Positions 1-8,042 of a DNA stretch of 64,000 nt are shown here, one piece after another. Under the pieces are notes generated by a model that saw only the letters and a program-made list of their open reading frames with translations, had not been told where the DNA came from and did no database searches. A program made the position numbers and the translations under genes. The stretch comes from SSSZ01 sp036732025 (GTDB lineage: Bacteria > Pseudomonadota > Gammaproteobacteria > Burkholderiales > Rhodocyclaceae), in assembly GCA_036732025.1 (NCBI GenBank), contig DAINDE010000004.1:1-64000 (forward strand), given 5' to 3'. How positions within the stretch are numbered: position 1 is the first letter of the stretch; each line of letters begins with the position of its first letter.

Positions 1-96
1 GGCGACGAATTCCAGCGCGGCGGGGGTGAGGATGGATTCCCATTCGGGCTTGACGGGGGCGGTGATCTGCACACCGGCGGGGAGGTTGAGGGCCAT
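1..96 (-). CDS. aceB: Malate synthase A, N-terminal fragment (runs off window)
   Basis: Only the first 32 codons are present; the gene continues beyond base 1. Translation begins MALNLPAGVQITAPVKPEWE and continues into an ILTPAALEFVA stretch typical of the malate synthase A N-terminus. The enzyme condenses glyoxylate with acetyl-CoA to malate in the glyoxylate shunt. The ATG at 96 is preceded by AAGGAG seven bases upstream, which fixes the start. Isocitrate lyase, the partner enzyme, lies 6 kb away on the same strand, which supports the call. Identity rests on a short segment, so confidence is moderate. Confidence 0.7.
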   Translation of the reverse strand, partial: MALNLPAGVQITAPVKPEWESILTPAALEFVA

Positions 97-130
97 GCTT
101 GCTCCTTGGTGAGAAAGGTTGGAAACGAAG

Positions 131-913
131 TCAGAAATAGGTTTTGACGAAATAGATGACGGTGAGGCTCGTCCCCACGGCCACCACCAGGCGCCTCAGC
201 CACAGGGCCGGCAGACGGCGGGCGAAGGCGGCGCCGGCGTAGCCGCCGGCCATGGCGGTCACCAGCATCACCAGGGTATGGGGCCAGCTGATGGCGCCGG
301 CGATGATGAAGGTGGCCGATGAAACAAAATAATTGATGCCAGAAGTCAGGTTCTTCAGGGCGTTGATTTCCTGGATATCCTCGAAGCCCTGGATGGACAG
401 CGCGGCAAGGGTCAGGATTCCCATGCCGGCACCGAAGAAGCCGCCATAGACCGCCACCGCGAACTGGAACAGCGCCCCGCCGGGGCCGCCCGGGTTATGC
501 CGGTGGACATCGCCGCCGAGCCGGCCCTTGACCCACTTCACCAGCTTAGACACCTGGCCGGAAAAGGCAAAAAGCGCGGTGGCCACCAGCAGCAGCCAGG
601 GGATCAACCGGGAAAAGGCGGCGTTGGAAGTGGCCAGCAGCAAAAGGCCGCCGGCGACGCCCCCGACCAGCGAAACGATCATCAGCAGCACCGCCCAACG
701 CCCATGGCGCAAGGCTTCCCGCCGGTAGGCCCAGGCGCTCACCAGGCTCGCCGGGCACAGGCCCACCGTGTTGCTGGCATTGGCCATCACCGGCGGGACG
801 CCAGCCGCCAGCAAAGCGGGAAAGGAGAAAAAGGTGCCGCCCCCGGCGATGGCATTCATGCCGCCGGCCAGAAAGGCACCGGCGCCGACGAGGGCGAAAT
901 CGAGGGCTTCCAT
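131..913 (-). CDS. TauE/SafE family membrane permease
   Basis: A 260-residue, very hydrophobic protein of the TauE/SafE (formerly DUF81) family, whose members are proposed to export sulfite, sulfoacetate or other organosulfur anions across the inner membrane. The N-terminus carries the family's glycine-rich GGMNAIAGGGTFFSFPALL segment followed by a VMANASNTV stretch; about seven to eight membrane segments follow and the repeat half shows GGFFGAGMGIL. It sits 34 bp upstream of malate synthase on the same strand and may be co-transcribed with it. Substrate cannot be told from sequence. Confidence 0.85.
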   Translation of the reverse strand: MEALDFALVGAGAFLAGGMNAIAGGGTFFSFPALLAAGVPPVMANASNTVGLCPASLVSAWAYRREALRHGRWAVLLMIVSLVGGVAGGLLLLATSNAAFSRLIPWLLLVATALFAFSGQVSKLVKWVKGRLGGDVHRHNPGGPGGALFQFAVAVYGGFFGAGMGILTLAALSIQGFEDIQEINALKNLTSGINYFVSSATFIIAGAISWPHTLVMLVTAMAGGYAGAAFARRLPALWLRRLVVAVGTSLTVIYFVKTYF

Positions 914-1400
914 CGCTCAGCTCCGCCCCTTCCCGACCCGCGTCGAAGCCGTGGCGGTGTTGGGGCGCGACGGCAGGGGTAAATAGATGGGCATGGCGGC
1001 GGGAGCAATGGCAATCGTGATGGCAGCATTGTATTGCTTTGCGCTGAGTATAATAATTAGCGTAATGGGCAAATTATTGGTTACGATTAGTATCGAATTG
1101 CCTGGCTTGGTGGAAAGTATGAGAGGGGGCATGGGTGGGGCTGGTGACAATCAGGGCAGCCATGGGGCGTCCATTGGACATGGCCGGGATCGGGCGGTAA
1201 TCTGGTTTGCATGTCATGGCGGGGCAAGGAATGATTGAAATTGAGCCCGGCCCCTTTCCTCCTCCTGGCGCTTGTGGCCATCATCCGGAACCGGTCGGCC
1301 TGCCCCTCGGGCTATACGCCGTTCGGGGCGCCGGTGGTGGCACGGGGATGAATATTGCAGGGCCGACTATCTATAGCCTTTTCCCTTGGGGAAGATACCT
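914..1400. other. Intergenic region with AT-rich island
   Basis: A 487-bp gap between the divergent TauE gene and the gene at 1401. An AT-rich island at about 1029-1100 stands out from the GC-rich surroundings and holds a TATAAT (1049-1054) and a small CGAT/ATCG inverted repeat near 1084-1095, so it is probably the divergent regulatory region. Short reading frames on both strands here (for example 987-1238 on plus) are hydrophobic but lack ribosome sites and recognisable homology. I see no tRNA, terminator or repeat. Confidence 0.4.
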
Positions 1401-1772
1401 TTGAACCGCTACGATCCCAACCAAGCCCCACCGCCACAAGAATGGCTGGCGCTGAATGAGCAGCTACGAATCCAGTGTGCGGAGGACTATCACCGTGCTG
1501 CCGGCGTCGAGGTGCCCAATCTGAAAGCCCATGCCGTTTTTCATGCGATCGTCGAGAATCAGATCGCGGAAGGCGTCGCGGCAGTCGGCCGTGCCATGGA
1601 TCGCCTCATCGGGGAGGGCTTGTCGAGGCATGAGGCCATTCACGCCATCGCTTCCGTACTCGCGGAACCCCTGCATGAACTGTTCAATGCCAAGGCGGGC
1701 GAGAACAGGACTGCGGCCAACTACACCGCGGCCGTGGATCGACTCACGGCCAGGCGTTGGCTGGGCCAGTGA
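1401..1772 (+). CDS. Conserved hypothetical protein, all-helical
   Basis: A 123-residue protein I do not recognise with certainty. TTG at 1401 is chosen because GGGGAAG (1388-1394) lies six bases upstream; an earlier in-frame TTG at 1386 lacks such a site. The sequence is helical and has a central HAVFHAIVENQIAEG stretch followed by RHEAIHAI, a His/Glu spacing that recalls small DUF1841-like proteins, but I cannot assign it. No signal peptide or membrane segment. It is followed after 39 bp by the DUF2784 gene on the same strand. Confidence 0.6.
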   Translation: MNRYDPNQAPPPQEWLALNEQLRIQCAEDYHRAAGVEVPNLKAHAVFHAIVENQIAEGVAAVGRAMDRLIGEGLSRHEAIHAIASVLAEPLHELFNAKAGENRTAANYTAAVDRLTARRWLGQ

Positions 1773-1811
1773 CGAAGATGGCTGCCGGATCAGCGACGGG
1801 CTTCGGGGTGT

Positions 1812-2189
1812 GTGTTGCTCTACCGCGTCGCTGCTGACGCCGCGCTTCTCCTGCACCTGGCTTTCATCCTCTTCGCCACGGCGGGCGGGGTGCTGGCGCG
1901 GTGGTGGCGGTGGGTGCCGGCCGTTCAGTTGCCGGCGGCGGCCTGGGGGGGCTATGTGGAACTCGCCGGCGCGGCCTGCCCCCTCACCGACGCCGAGAAC
2001 CGGCTGCGGGCGCTGGCGGGGCAGGCGGGGTACGCGGGGAGCTTCGTCGAGCACTACCTGCTGGGGATCATCTACCCGGCGGGCCTGACCGGGGAGATCC
2101 AGTTCCTGCTGGCGGGTGGGGTGCTGGGGCTGAACCTGGCCATCTACGGCTGGCTCATCCAGCGGGGAACCTGGGGACGCCGGCGGTGA
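1812..2189 (+). CDS. DUF2784 family small membrane protein
   Basis: A 125-residue integral membrane protein starting at GTG 1812. It matches the DUF2784 pattern: an LLHLAFILFA helix at the N-terminus, then CPLTDAENRLR, then FVEHYLLGIIYPAGLT and a final hydrophobic helix. The family has no established biochemical function. The ribosome site (CGGGGTG) is weak. It lies between a hypothetical gene and a LysR regulator, all on the plus strand. Confidence 0.8.
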   Translation: MLLYRVAADAALLLHLAFILFATAGGVLARWWRWVPAVQLPAAAWGGYVELAGAACPLTDAENRLRALAGQAGYAGSFVEHYLLGIIYPAGLTGEIQFLLAGGVLGLNLAIYGWLIQRGTWGRRR

Positions 2190-2249
2190 TCCTTCTTCCA
2201 ACCCTCAACCGCCGGCCGTTCCCGGTGTGAAACTGGCAAACTTCCGACC

Positions 2250-3152
2250 ATGGACCATTTCAAGCAGATCAGCGCGTTCGTCAATGTTGCCACCCGGGGC
2301 AGCCTTTCCGCCGCCGCCAAGATGGAGGACGTCACCCCGGCCATCATCGGCCGCCGGCTGGATGCCCTGGAGGCACGGCTCGGGGTCAAGCTGATGATCC
2401 GCACCACCCGCAAGCTGACGCTCACCTTCGAGGGCCAGGCCTTCCTGGAGGATTGCCAGCGGGTGCTGAACGACCTGGCCAACGCCGAGGCGGCGGTGTC
2501 CCTGGGCGGGGTGAAGGCCAGCGGCCAGTTGCGGGTTTCCGCCCCGGCCGGCTTCGGGCGCCGGCACGTGGCGCCCCTGGTGGGGGATTTCATGGCTGCC
2601 AACCCGGAGGTGACGGTTAATCTCGACCTCTCCGATCGCCTGGTCGATCTCATCAACGAGAACATCGACTGCGCCGTGCGCATCGGCGAGCTGACCGATT
2701 CCAGCCTCATCAGCGTGCGGCTGGGGGAGATGCGGCGCATGGTGGTGGCCAGCCCGGCCTACCTGGTGGCCCACGGCGTGCCGCGCACGCCGGCGGATCT
2801 GGCCGGTCACAACTGCCTCTCGCTGGGGCAGCAGCGGGGCTGGCTCTTCCGCAATCCGCAGACCGGCGAGCAGGAAACCTGGAAGGTGAGCGGCACCTTC
2901 GAGTGCAACGACGGCGCCGTGCTCCACGAGTGGGCCCTGGCCGGCAAGGGCCTGGCCTGGCGTTCCCTGTGGGAGGTGGGGCAGGACTTGAAGGAGGGGC
3001 GGCTGACTTCGGTACTGGATGCCTGGCAGGCCCCGCCCATGGGCATCTACGCCGTCTTCCCCCAGCGCCGCCACCTGCCCCTGCGGGTACGGCTGTTCAT
3101 CGACCTGTTGAAGGATACCTACGGCCGGGCGAGCTACTGGGAGCTTGCCTGA
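2250..3152 (+). CDS. LysR family transcriptional regulator
   Basis: A 300-residue LysR-type regulator. Residues 1-60 form the winged helix-turn-helix (FVNVATRGSLSAAAKMEDVT, then IIGRRLDALEARLGVKL), and the remainder is the periplasmic-binding-protein-like effector domain, with the CrgA/DmlR-type features RVSAPAGFGRRHVAPLV and HNCLSLG. These are DNA-binding proteins that respond to a small ligand and often act on an adjacent gene. It is not divergent from a neighbour, so its target is not evident; the secreted CHRD protein is immediately downstream. Confidence 0.9.
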   Translation: MDHFKQISAFVNVATRGSLSAAAKMEDVTPAIIGRRLDALEARLGVKLMIRTTRKLTLTFEGQAFLEDCQRVLNDLANAEAAVSLGGVKASGQLRVSAPAGFGRRHVAPLVGDFMAANPEVTVNLDLSDRLVDLINENIDCAVRIGELTDSSLISVRLGEMRRMVVASPAYLVAHGVPRTPADLAGHNCLSLGQQRGWLFRNPQTGEQETWKVSGTFECNDGAVLHEWALAGKGLAWRSLWEVGQDLKEGRLTSVLDAWQAPPMGIYAVFPQRRHLPLRVRLFIDLLKDTYGRASYWELA

Positions 3153-3242
3153 GGGTGTTTATGCCGGATGGAACCCTCGGGCGGCGGCCGGGTCTGAGAG
3201 ACACGGGGCACCCGCGGTGCCCGCCACCCAGAGGAGACGACC

Positions 3243-3704
3243 ATGACCCCCACTTCCCGCAGGATGTCCGCGTTATCCGCCTTGCTGCTGCTTGCCGCCT
3301 GCCTCCTGGCCGTGCCGGGCCAGGCCCTCGCCGCCGGGGTGGCGGTGACGCTTTCCGGCAGCCAGGAGGTGCCGCCCAACAACAGTGCCGGCAAGGGTAG
3401 CGGCCAGGTCACGGTGATGCCCGACGGCGCCGTCAGCGGTGCCATCACGGTCACCGGCATGACGCCGACGGTGGCCCACATCCACGACGGTGCCGCCGGC
3501 AAGAACGGCCCGGTCATCGTCAAGCTGGACAAGACCGACACGGGCTTCGCGGTGCCCCCGGGGACCAGGTTCAACGAAGCGCAGATGGCCAGCTTCAAGG
3601 CCGGCAATACCTACATCAACGTCCATAGCGAAGCCTTCCCCCCGGGCGAGATCCGCGGCCAGTTGAACGCCGCCGAGCCGGGCCGGCCGCCTTCCGCCTA
3701 CTAG
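3243..3704 (+). CDS. CHRD domain-containing secreted protein
   Basis: A 153-residue exported protein with a CHRD domain, named for chordin. It shows the hallmarks in order: LSGSQEVPPNNSAGKGSG, AITVTGMTPTVAHIHDGAAG, and VHSEAFPPGEIRGQL at the C-terminus. The N-terminal signal is ambiguous: residues 17-20 read LAAC, a possible lipobox, while AQALAAG-like residues further on suit signal peptidase I. A strong GAGGAGACC ribosome site precedes ATG 3243. Bacterial CHRD proteins have no settled function; extracytoplasmic location is the firm point. Confidence 0.88.
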   Translation: MTPTSRRMSALSALLLLAACLLAVPGQALAAGVAVTLSGSQEVPPNNSAGKGSGQVTVMPDGAVSGAITVTGMTPTVAHIHDGAAGKNGPVIVKLDKTDTGFAVPPGTRFNEAQMASFKAGNTYINVHSEAFPPGEIRGQLNAAEPGRPPSAY

Positions 3705-3736
3705 GGAGGCTTCCCGGACATTTTCAAGGAGCGACG

Positions 3737-4408
3737 GTGTTCGACCTCTACATCGGCAACAAGAATTATTCGTCCTGGTCCTTGCGGCCCTGGCTGCTCA
3801 TGAAGCACTTCGGCATCCCCTTCGCCGAGCACATGGTGTCGGTGGCGGGCCGCGACTACAACCCGGCCCTCAAGCCCATCGCCGGCAACGCCCGGGTGCC
3901 CTGCCTGCATGTGGACGGTTTCCAGATCTGGGAGTCCATCGCCATCGCCGAGTACCTGGCGGAAGGCCGGCCGGCCCTGTGGCCCGCCGCTCCCCTGGCC
4001 CGGGCGCGGGCTCGCAGCATTTCCGCCGAGATGCACGCCGGCTTCGCCAAGCTGCGCACGGCGATGCCCATGAACCTGAAGTTGAAACTCAAAGGCAAAT
4101 CCCCGGCGCCGGAAGTGCAGCGGGACATCGACCGGGTGATCGAGATCTGGACCGAAGCCCGCACGCGCTTCGCCACCGCCGACGGCCCCTACCTCTTCGG
4201 CGCCTTCTCGGTGGCCGATGCCATGTACGCGCCGGTGGTCTGGCGCCTGCACATCTACAACGTGCCCCTGCCGCCGGTGGCGGCGGCCTACAGCGCCGCC
4301 ATGCTTGCCCACCCGGCCATGGTCGAATGGTACGAGGACGCCCTCAGGGAAAGCGAGGCTCACGCCCATTACGACGGGCTGGCCGCGGAATACGGCGGCT
4401 CACGCTAG
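3737..4408 (+). CDS. Glutathione S-transferase family protein
   Basis: A 223-residue cytosolic GST with an N-terminal thioredoxin-like domain (GNKNYSSWSLRPWLLMKHFGI, where the Ser/Tyr region would hold the glutathione thiol) and a C-terminal helical domain (PYLFGAFSVADAMYAPVVWR). The SIAIAEYLAE segment is the usual glutathione-binding loop. GTG at 3737 has AAGGAG five bases upstream. The gene overlaps the convergent GGDEF-EAL gene by nine bases at its 3' end. Substrate is not predictable. Confidence 0.9.
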   Translation: MFDLYIGNKNYSSWSLRPWLLMKHFGIPFAEHMVSVAGRDYNPALKPIAGNARVPCLHVDGFQIWESIAIAEYLAEGRPALWPAAPLARARARSISAEMHAGFAKLRTAMPMNLKLKLKGKSPAPEVQRDIDRVIEIWTEARTRFATADGPYLFGAFSVADAMYAPVVWRLHIYNVPLPPVAAAYSAAMLAHPAMVEWYEDALRESEAHAHYDGLAAEYGGSR

Positions 4409-6283
4409 CGCGCGGCCGTTGAGGAAGATGGGCAGTTCGGCCAGGGGCATGGGCCGGGCGTACCAGTAGCCCTGCACCGCATGGGCCGGCAGCCCGGCGA
4501 GGGCCGCCACCTGGTCGGGGCTGTCGACGCCTTCGAGCAGGATGAGGGGGTGGCTGATGCCCACCAGTTCGATGGCCCGCTCCAGGAAGCGCAGGGAATC
4601 GGCCGAGCGGCCGATGTCGGCGATCAGGGAACGGTCGAACTTGATAATGTGGGCGTGGAGTTCCTTGAGGCGGTGGAGCGACGAGTGGCCGGCGCCGAAG
4701 TCGTCCAGGGCCACGCGCACGCCGGCGGCGGCCACGGCCTGCAGCGTCACCGCCAGGGGGTCGTTGCCGGCGATGGCGGCGGTTTCGGTGATTTCGAGGA
4801 TGAGCAGGCTGCCGGGCAGGTCGTTGGCCCGCAGGCCCGCCAGCACCCGCTCGGCGAAGCCCGGCTGGGCCACCTGCAGGCCGGAACAGTTCATGGCCAC
4901 CGGCAGCGCCGGCAGGCCGGCGTTGCGCAGGCGCACCAGATCGGCCAGGACGGATTCGAGGATGACGTCCCCCAGGCGGTGGATGAGGCCGGAGACTTCC
5001 GCCAGTTCGATGGCTTCCTGGGCGGGGATGGGCTCGCCGTCGGGGCCGCGCAGGCGCAGCAGGGCCTCGCAGGCGAGCACCTCGCCGCCGGGATGGGCGA
5101 GGATGGGCTGGTAGTGCAGGGTCACCTGGCCGTGGTCGATGGCCGTGCGCAGGGTGCTTTCGATCAGGTAGTCGATGCGCACCCGGGCGCCGAAGCTTTC
5201 TTCGTATTCGATGACGGCGGCGTTGCCCCGGGAGGAGGCCACGTCCAGGGCCACCAGCGCGTCGGCCAGGATGGCCGGGGCGGCGGCCGGGGGGCCGGGG
5301 TCGTGGCGGAGGGCGCAACTGCCGTCCAGGCGGATGACGATGCCGTCGATCTCCTGTTCGTCGCGGATGACCCCGAGGAGGCGGTGGGCCAGGGCCTCGG
5401 CCTCGCCCGGCGTATCGAAGCGATGGAGAGCGACGATGGTGTCCCCGGCCTGGCGGGCGATGAAGGTGTCCGGCCCCAGAAGTTCCGCCAGGCGCTGTCC
5501 CAGGCTGCTCAGGGCGGCGTCCCCAAGGGGGTGGCCGAAGTTATGGTTGAGGTGGTCGAGGCGGTCGATGTGCAGGGCGAGGACGGCGCTCTCGCGGCCA
5601 TCCTTGCGGGCGGCGGCGATGAAGTCGGCGGACTGGGCGTCGAGGGCGCGGCGGTTGGGCAGCCCGGTGAGGGAATCCACCAGCGCCTGCCAATGGGCGC
5701 GCTGCAGGTGTTCGAGGAGGTGCAGGGAGAGCAGGCGGACGACCACGGCGGTGCCGGCCAGGATCAGCAGTACGTCCAGCAGGTAGCGCCGGCTGGGCGG
5801 ATCGTCGAAGACGGTCTGCCGCAACTGGTGGAGTTCCAGGAGGCCGAGGCCGATGGCGGAGAGGCCGATGAGCACGACGATGGCCACGAACTGCATGGAA
5901 CTCACCGTCAGGCTGGCCAGGATGATGATGCCCGGGTAGGCGAGCATGGCCGAATCACGGATGCCTTCGCCCGAAAGCAGGATGAGCAGGCTGACGAGAG
6001 CGACCAGGCAGGCGGATAGGGCCACCGCCAGGCGTTGGTGGCCGAATCCCGCCATTTCGCTGCCGAGAACGAGGAAGATGACCGCCCAGGCGGCGAAGAT
6101 GCCCGGGTGGTGGGGGTCGGGGGCGAGCAGCCGGCTGAGGAGGAAGACGACGAGCAGTCCGGCGATGAAGCGGGAGATCAGGCGCAGCAGCCGTCCCAGC
6201 GCCGACACGTCGGGGGGCGGCAGGTAGGGTTTGACCCGTTCGACATCAGGGAAGGCCAGGCGGTCGATGGGAGATTGAGGCAC
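4400..6283 (-). CDS. Membrane GGDEF-EAL protein, probable c-di-GMP phosphodiesterase
   Basis: About 627 residues if started at GTG 6283; a frame-open GTG at 6331 would add 16 residues but lies right after the aceA terminator, so the later start is preferred. Residues 25-200 hold five to six membrane helices. The GGDEF domain follows (LTGLPNRRALD) but its signature reads RQAGDTI, so cyclase activity is unlikely. The C-terminal EAL domain looks catalytically competent: EALLRL, MNCS, LEITET, DDFGAGHSS, IKFD, LEGVD and VQGYW are all present. Predicted role: c-di-GMP hydrolysis at the inner membrane, perhaps with the GGDEF domain as a GTP-sensing module. Signal unknown. Confidence 0.9.
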   Translation of the reverse strand: MPQSPIDRLAFPDVERVKPYLPPPDVSALGRLLRLISRFIAGLLVVFLLSRLLAPDPHHPGIFAAWAVIFLVLGSEMAGFGHQRLAVALSACLVALVSLLILLSGEGIRDSAMLAYPGIIILASLTVSSMQFVAIVVLIGLSAIGLGLLELHQLRQTVFDDPPSRRYLLDVLLILAGTAVVVRLLSLHLLEHLQRAHWQALVDSLTGLPNRRALDAQSADFIAAARKDGRESAVLALHIDRLDHLNHNFGHPLGDAALSSLGQRLAELLGPDTFIARQAGDTIVALHRFDTPGEAEALAHRLLGVIRDEQEIDGIVIRLDGSCALRHDPGPPAAAPAILADALVALDVASSRGNAAVIEYEESFGARVRIDYLIESTLRTAIDHGQVTLHYQPILAHPGGEVLACEALLRLRGPDGEPIPAQEAIELAEVSGLIHRLGDVILESVLADLVRLRNAGLPALPVAMNCSGLQVAQPGFAERVLAGLRANDLPGSLLILEITETAAIAGNDPLAVTLQAVAAAGVRVALDDFGAGHSSLHRLKELHAHIIKFDRSLIADIGRSADSLRFLERAIELVGISHPLILLEGVDSPDQVAALAGLPAHAVQGYWYARPMPLAELPIFLNGRALA

Positions 6284-6334
6284 GATCCGTAGCGTCAGGG
6301 GACTGGACGCCGCTATGCTAACCCAATGCACCAG

Positions 6335-6364
6335 AAAAAAAGCCGGCCCCTTGCGGGAGCCGGC
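6335..6364 (-). terminator. Rho-independent terminator of aceA
   Basis: Read on the minus strand, GCCGGC(T)CCC pairs with GGGGCCGGC around a short TTGC-complement loop and is followed by seven U (6341-6335). It lies about 48 bp past the aceA stop codon. Confidence 0.85.
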
Positions 6365-6412
6365 CCAGCGCCACCGGGAAGGTGGCGGGGATACCTAAAT
6401 CGTTGAATCCGA

Positions 6413-7723
6413 TCAGTGGAACTGCTCTTCCTCGGTGGAGCCGGTGAGGGCCTTGACGGAGGAGGAACCGCCCTGGATGACGGTGGTGACTTCGTCGAAG
6501 TAACCGGTGCCGACTTCCTGCTGGTGCGAAACGAAGGTGTAACCCTTTTCGCGAGCAGCGAATTCCGGCTCCTGAACCATCTCGACGTAGTGCTTCATGC
6601 CTTCGCCGCGGGCGTAAGCGTGAGCGAACTGGAAGGTGTTGTACCAGTTGATGTGGATGCCGGCCAGGGTGATGAACTGGTACTTGTAGCCCAGATCGGA
6701 GAGGCCGTCCTGGAACTTGGCGATGGTGGCATCGTCCAGGTTCTTCTTCCAGTTGAAGGATGGCGAGCAGTTGTAGGCCAGCAGCTTGCCCGGGCAGGCG
6801 GCCTGGACGGCCTGGGCGAATTCACGGGCGAAGCCGAGGTCGGGCACGCCGGTTTCGCACCAGACGAGGTCGGCGTAGGGCGCGTAGGCAACGCCACGGG
6901 AGATGGACTGCTCGAGACCGTTCTTGACGCGGTAGAAGCCTTCCTGGGTGCGCTCACCGGTAAGGAAGGGCTTGTCGTTCTCGTCGTAGTCGGAGGTGAT
7001 CAGGTTGGCGGCTTCAGCATCGGTACGGGCCAGGATCAGGGTGGGAACGCCCATGACGTCGGCGGCGAAACGAGCGGAGATCAGCTTCTCGACGGCTTCG
7101 CGGGTCGGCACGAGCACCTTGCCGCCCATGTGGCCGCACTTCTTGGCGGCAGCCAGCTGGTCTTCGAAGTGAACACCGGCAGCGCCGGCGGCGATCATGT
7201 TCTTCATCAGTTCGAAGGCGTTCAGGACGCCGCCGAAACCGGCTTCCGCGTCGGCCACGATGGGCAGGAAGTAGTCGATGAAGCCTGCGTCGCCGGGGCC
7301 AACGCCGCGGGACCACTGGATTTCGTCAGCACGCTTGAAGGTGTTGTTGATGCGGCGAACCATGGTGGGGACGGAGTCGTAGGCGTACAGGGACTGGTCC
7401 GGGTACATGGTTTCGGAGGTGTTGCCGTCGGCGGCGACCTGCCAGCCGGAGAGATAGACGGCTTCCAGGCCAGCCTTGGCCTGTTGCATGGCCTGACCGG
7501 CGGTGATGGCGCCGAAGGCGTTCACATAGCCCTTCTTGGCCGCGCCGTTGACCTTTTCCCAGAGGATCTTGGCACCGCGTTGGGCCAGGGTGTATTCCGG
7601 CTGCAGGGAGCCGCGCAGACGAACGACGTCAGCAGCGGAGTAGCCGCGCTTGATGTTCTTCCAGCGGGGGTTTTCGGCCCAATCCTTTTCCAGGGCGGCG
7701 ATTTGCTGTTCGCGAGTGCTCAT
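6413..7723 (-). CDS. aceA: Isocitrate lyase
   Basis: A 436-residue isocitrate lyase, which cleaves isocitrate to glyoxylate and succinate, the entry step of the glyoxylate shunt during growth on acetate or fatty acids. The catalytic loop KKCGHMGGK is at about residues 194-202 with the active-site cysteine at 196, and the substrate-site run YNCSPSFNWK and the FITLAGIH segment are intact. Length is normal for the short bacterial form. It has its own promoter, a palindromic upstream site and a terminator, so it is a single-gene unit. Malate synthase lies on the same strand 6 kb downstream. Confidence 0.97.
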   Translation of the reverse strand: MSTREQQIAALEKDWAENPRWKNIKRGYSAADVVRLRGSLQPEYTLAQRGAKILWEKVNGAAKKGYVNAFGAITAGQAMQQAKAGLEAVYLSGWQVAADGNTSETMYPDQSLYAYDSVPTMVRRINNTFKRADEIQWSRGVGPGDAGFIDYFLPIVADAEAGFGGVLNAFELMKNMIAAGAAGVHFEDQLAAAKKCGHMGGKVLVPTREAVEKLISARFAADVMGVPTLILARTDAEAANLITSDYDENDKPFLTGERTQEGFYRVKNGLEQSISRGVAYAPYADLVWCETGVPDLGFAREFAQAVQAACPGKLLAYNCSPSFNWKKNLDDATIAKFQDGLSDLGYKYQFITLAGIHINWYNTFQFAHAYARGEGMKHYVEMVQEPEFAAREKGYTFVSHQQEVGTGYFDEVTTVIQGGSSSVKALTGSTEEEQFH

Positions 7724-7793
7724 GTGTATTCCTCACAAATGACAGGTTGAGAGTTGGCCGACGGCACCTCGGAAAGATGCGTCGATGGAGGGG

Positions 7794-7822
7794 AGTATAA
7801 ATAGTTTCCGGTGGGGTCGCAA
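7794..7822 (-). promoter_or_regulatory. Sigma-70 promoter of aceA
   Basis: On the minus strand, TTGCGA (7822-7817) and TATACT (7799-7794) are separated by exactly 17 bp. This predicts transcription from about 7787 and a 5' leader of roughly 64 nt before the ATG at 7723. Confidence 0.7.
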
Positions 7823-7824
7823 TA

Positions 7825-7838
7825 GTCTTATATAAGAC
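7825..7838. promoter_or_regulatory. 14-bp perfect palindrome, candidate operator for aceA
   Basis: GTCTTATATAAGAC is a perfect palindrome ending two bases upstream of the aceA -35 box. The flanking bases repeat the AAGACAT half-site (7834-7840 and 7842-7847), giving an extra direct repeat. Position just upstream of -35 suits an activator, or a repressor blocking polymerase. The cognate regulator is not identifiable here; GntR-type regulators of acetate and propionate metabolism bind sites of this general form. Confidence 0.55.
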
Positions 7839-8042
7839 ATAAGACATTTTGTTTTTTTGTTAAAACAATACGTTGCGGCTGTGTTTTTGCAATGTGAAAT
7901 GCGATCCGCTGTGATGAAACGGGCTCGCCTCCGGTGGCGTGTCGGTTGGCGGGAGGCCGCTGGCCAATCCTTGATTTCCCGGCTTGACGGGACCGGGCAT
8001 TCGCCGTTGAATCCACGCCATCAATCAACGCGCGAGGCGTCC

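Noticed and set aside
987..1238. Small hydrophobic plus-strand frame, and the minus-strand frame 917-1150
   Set aside because: No ribosome site, low-complexity composition, and both span the likely divergent regulatory island.
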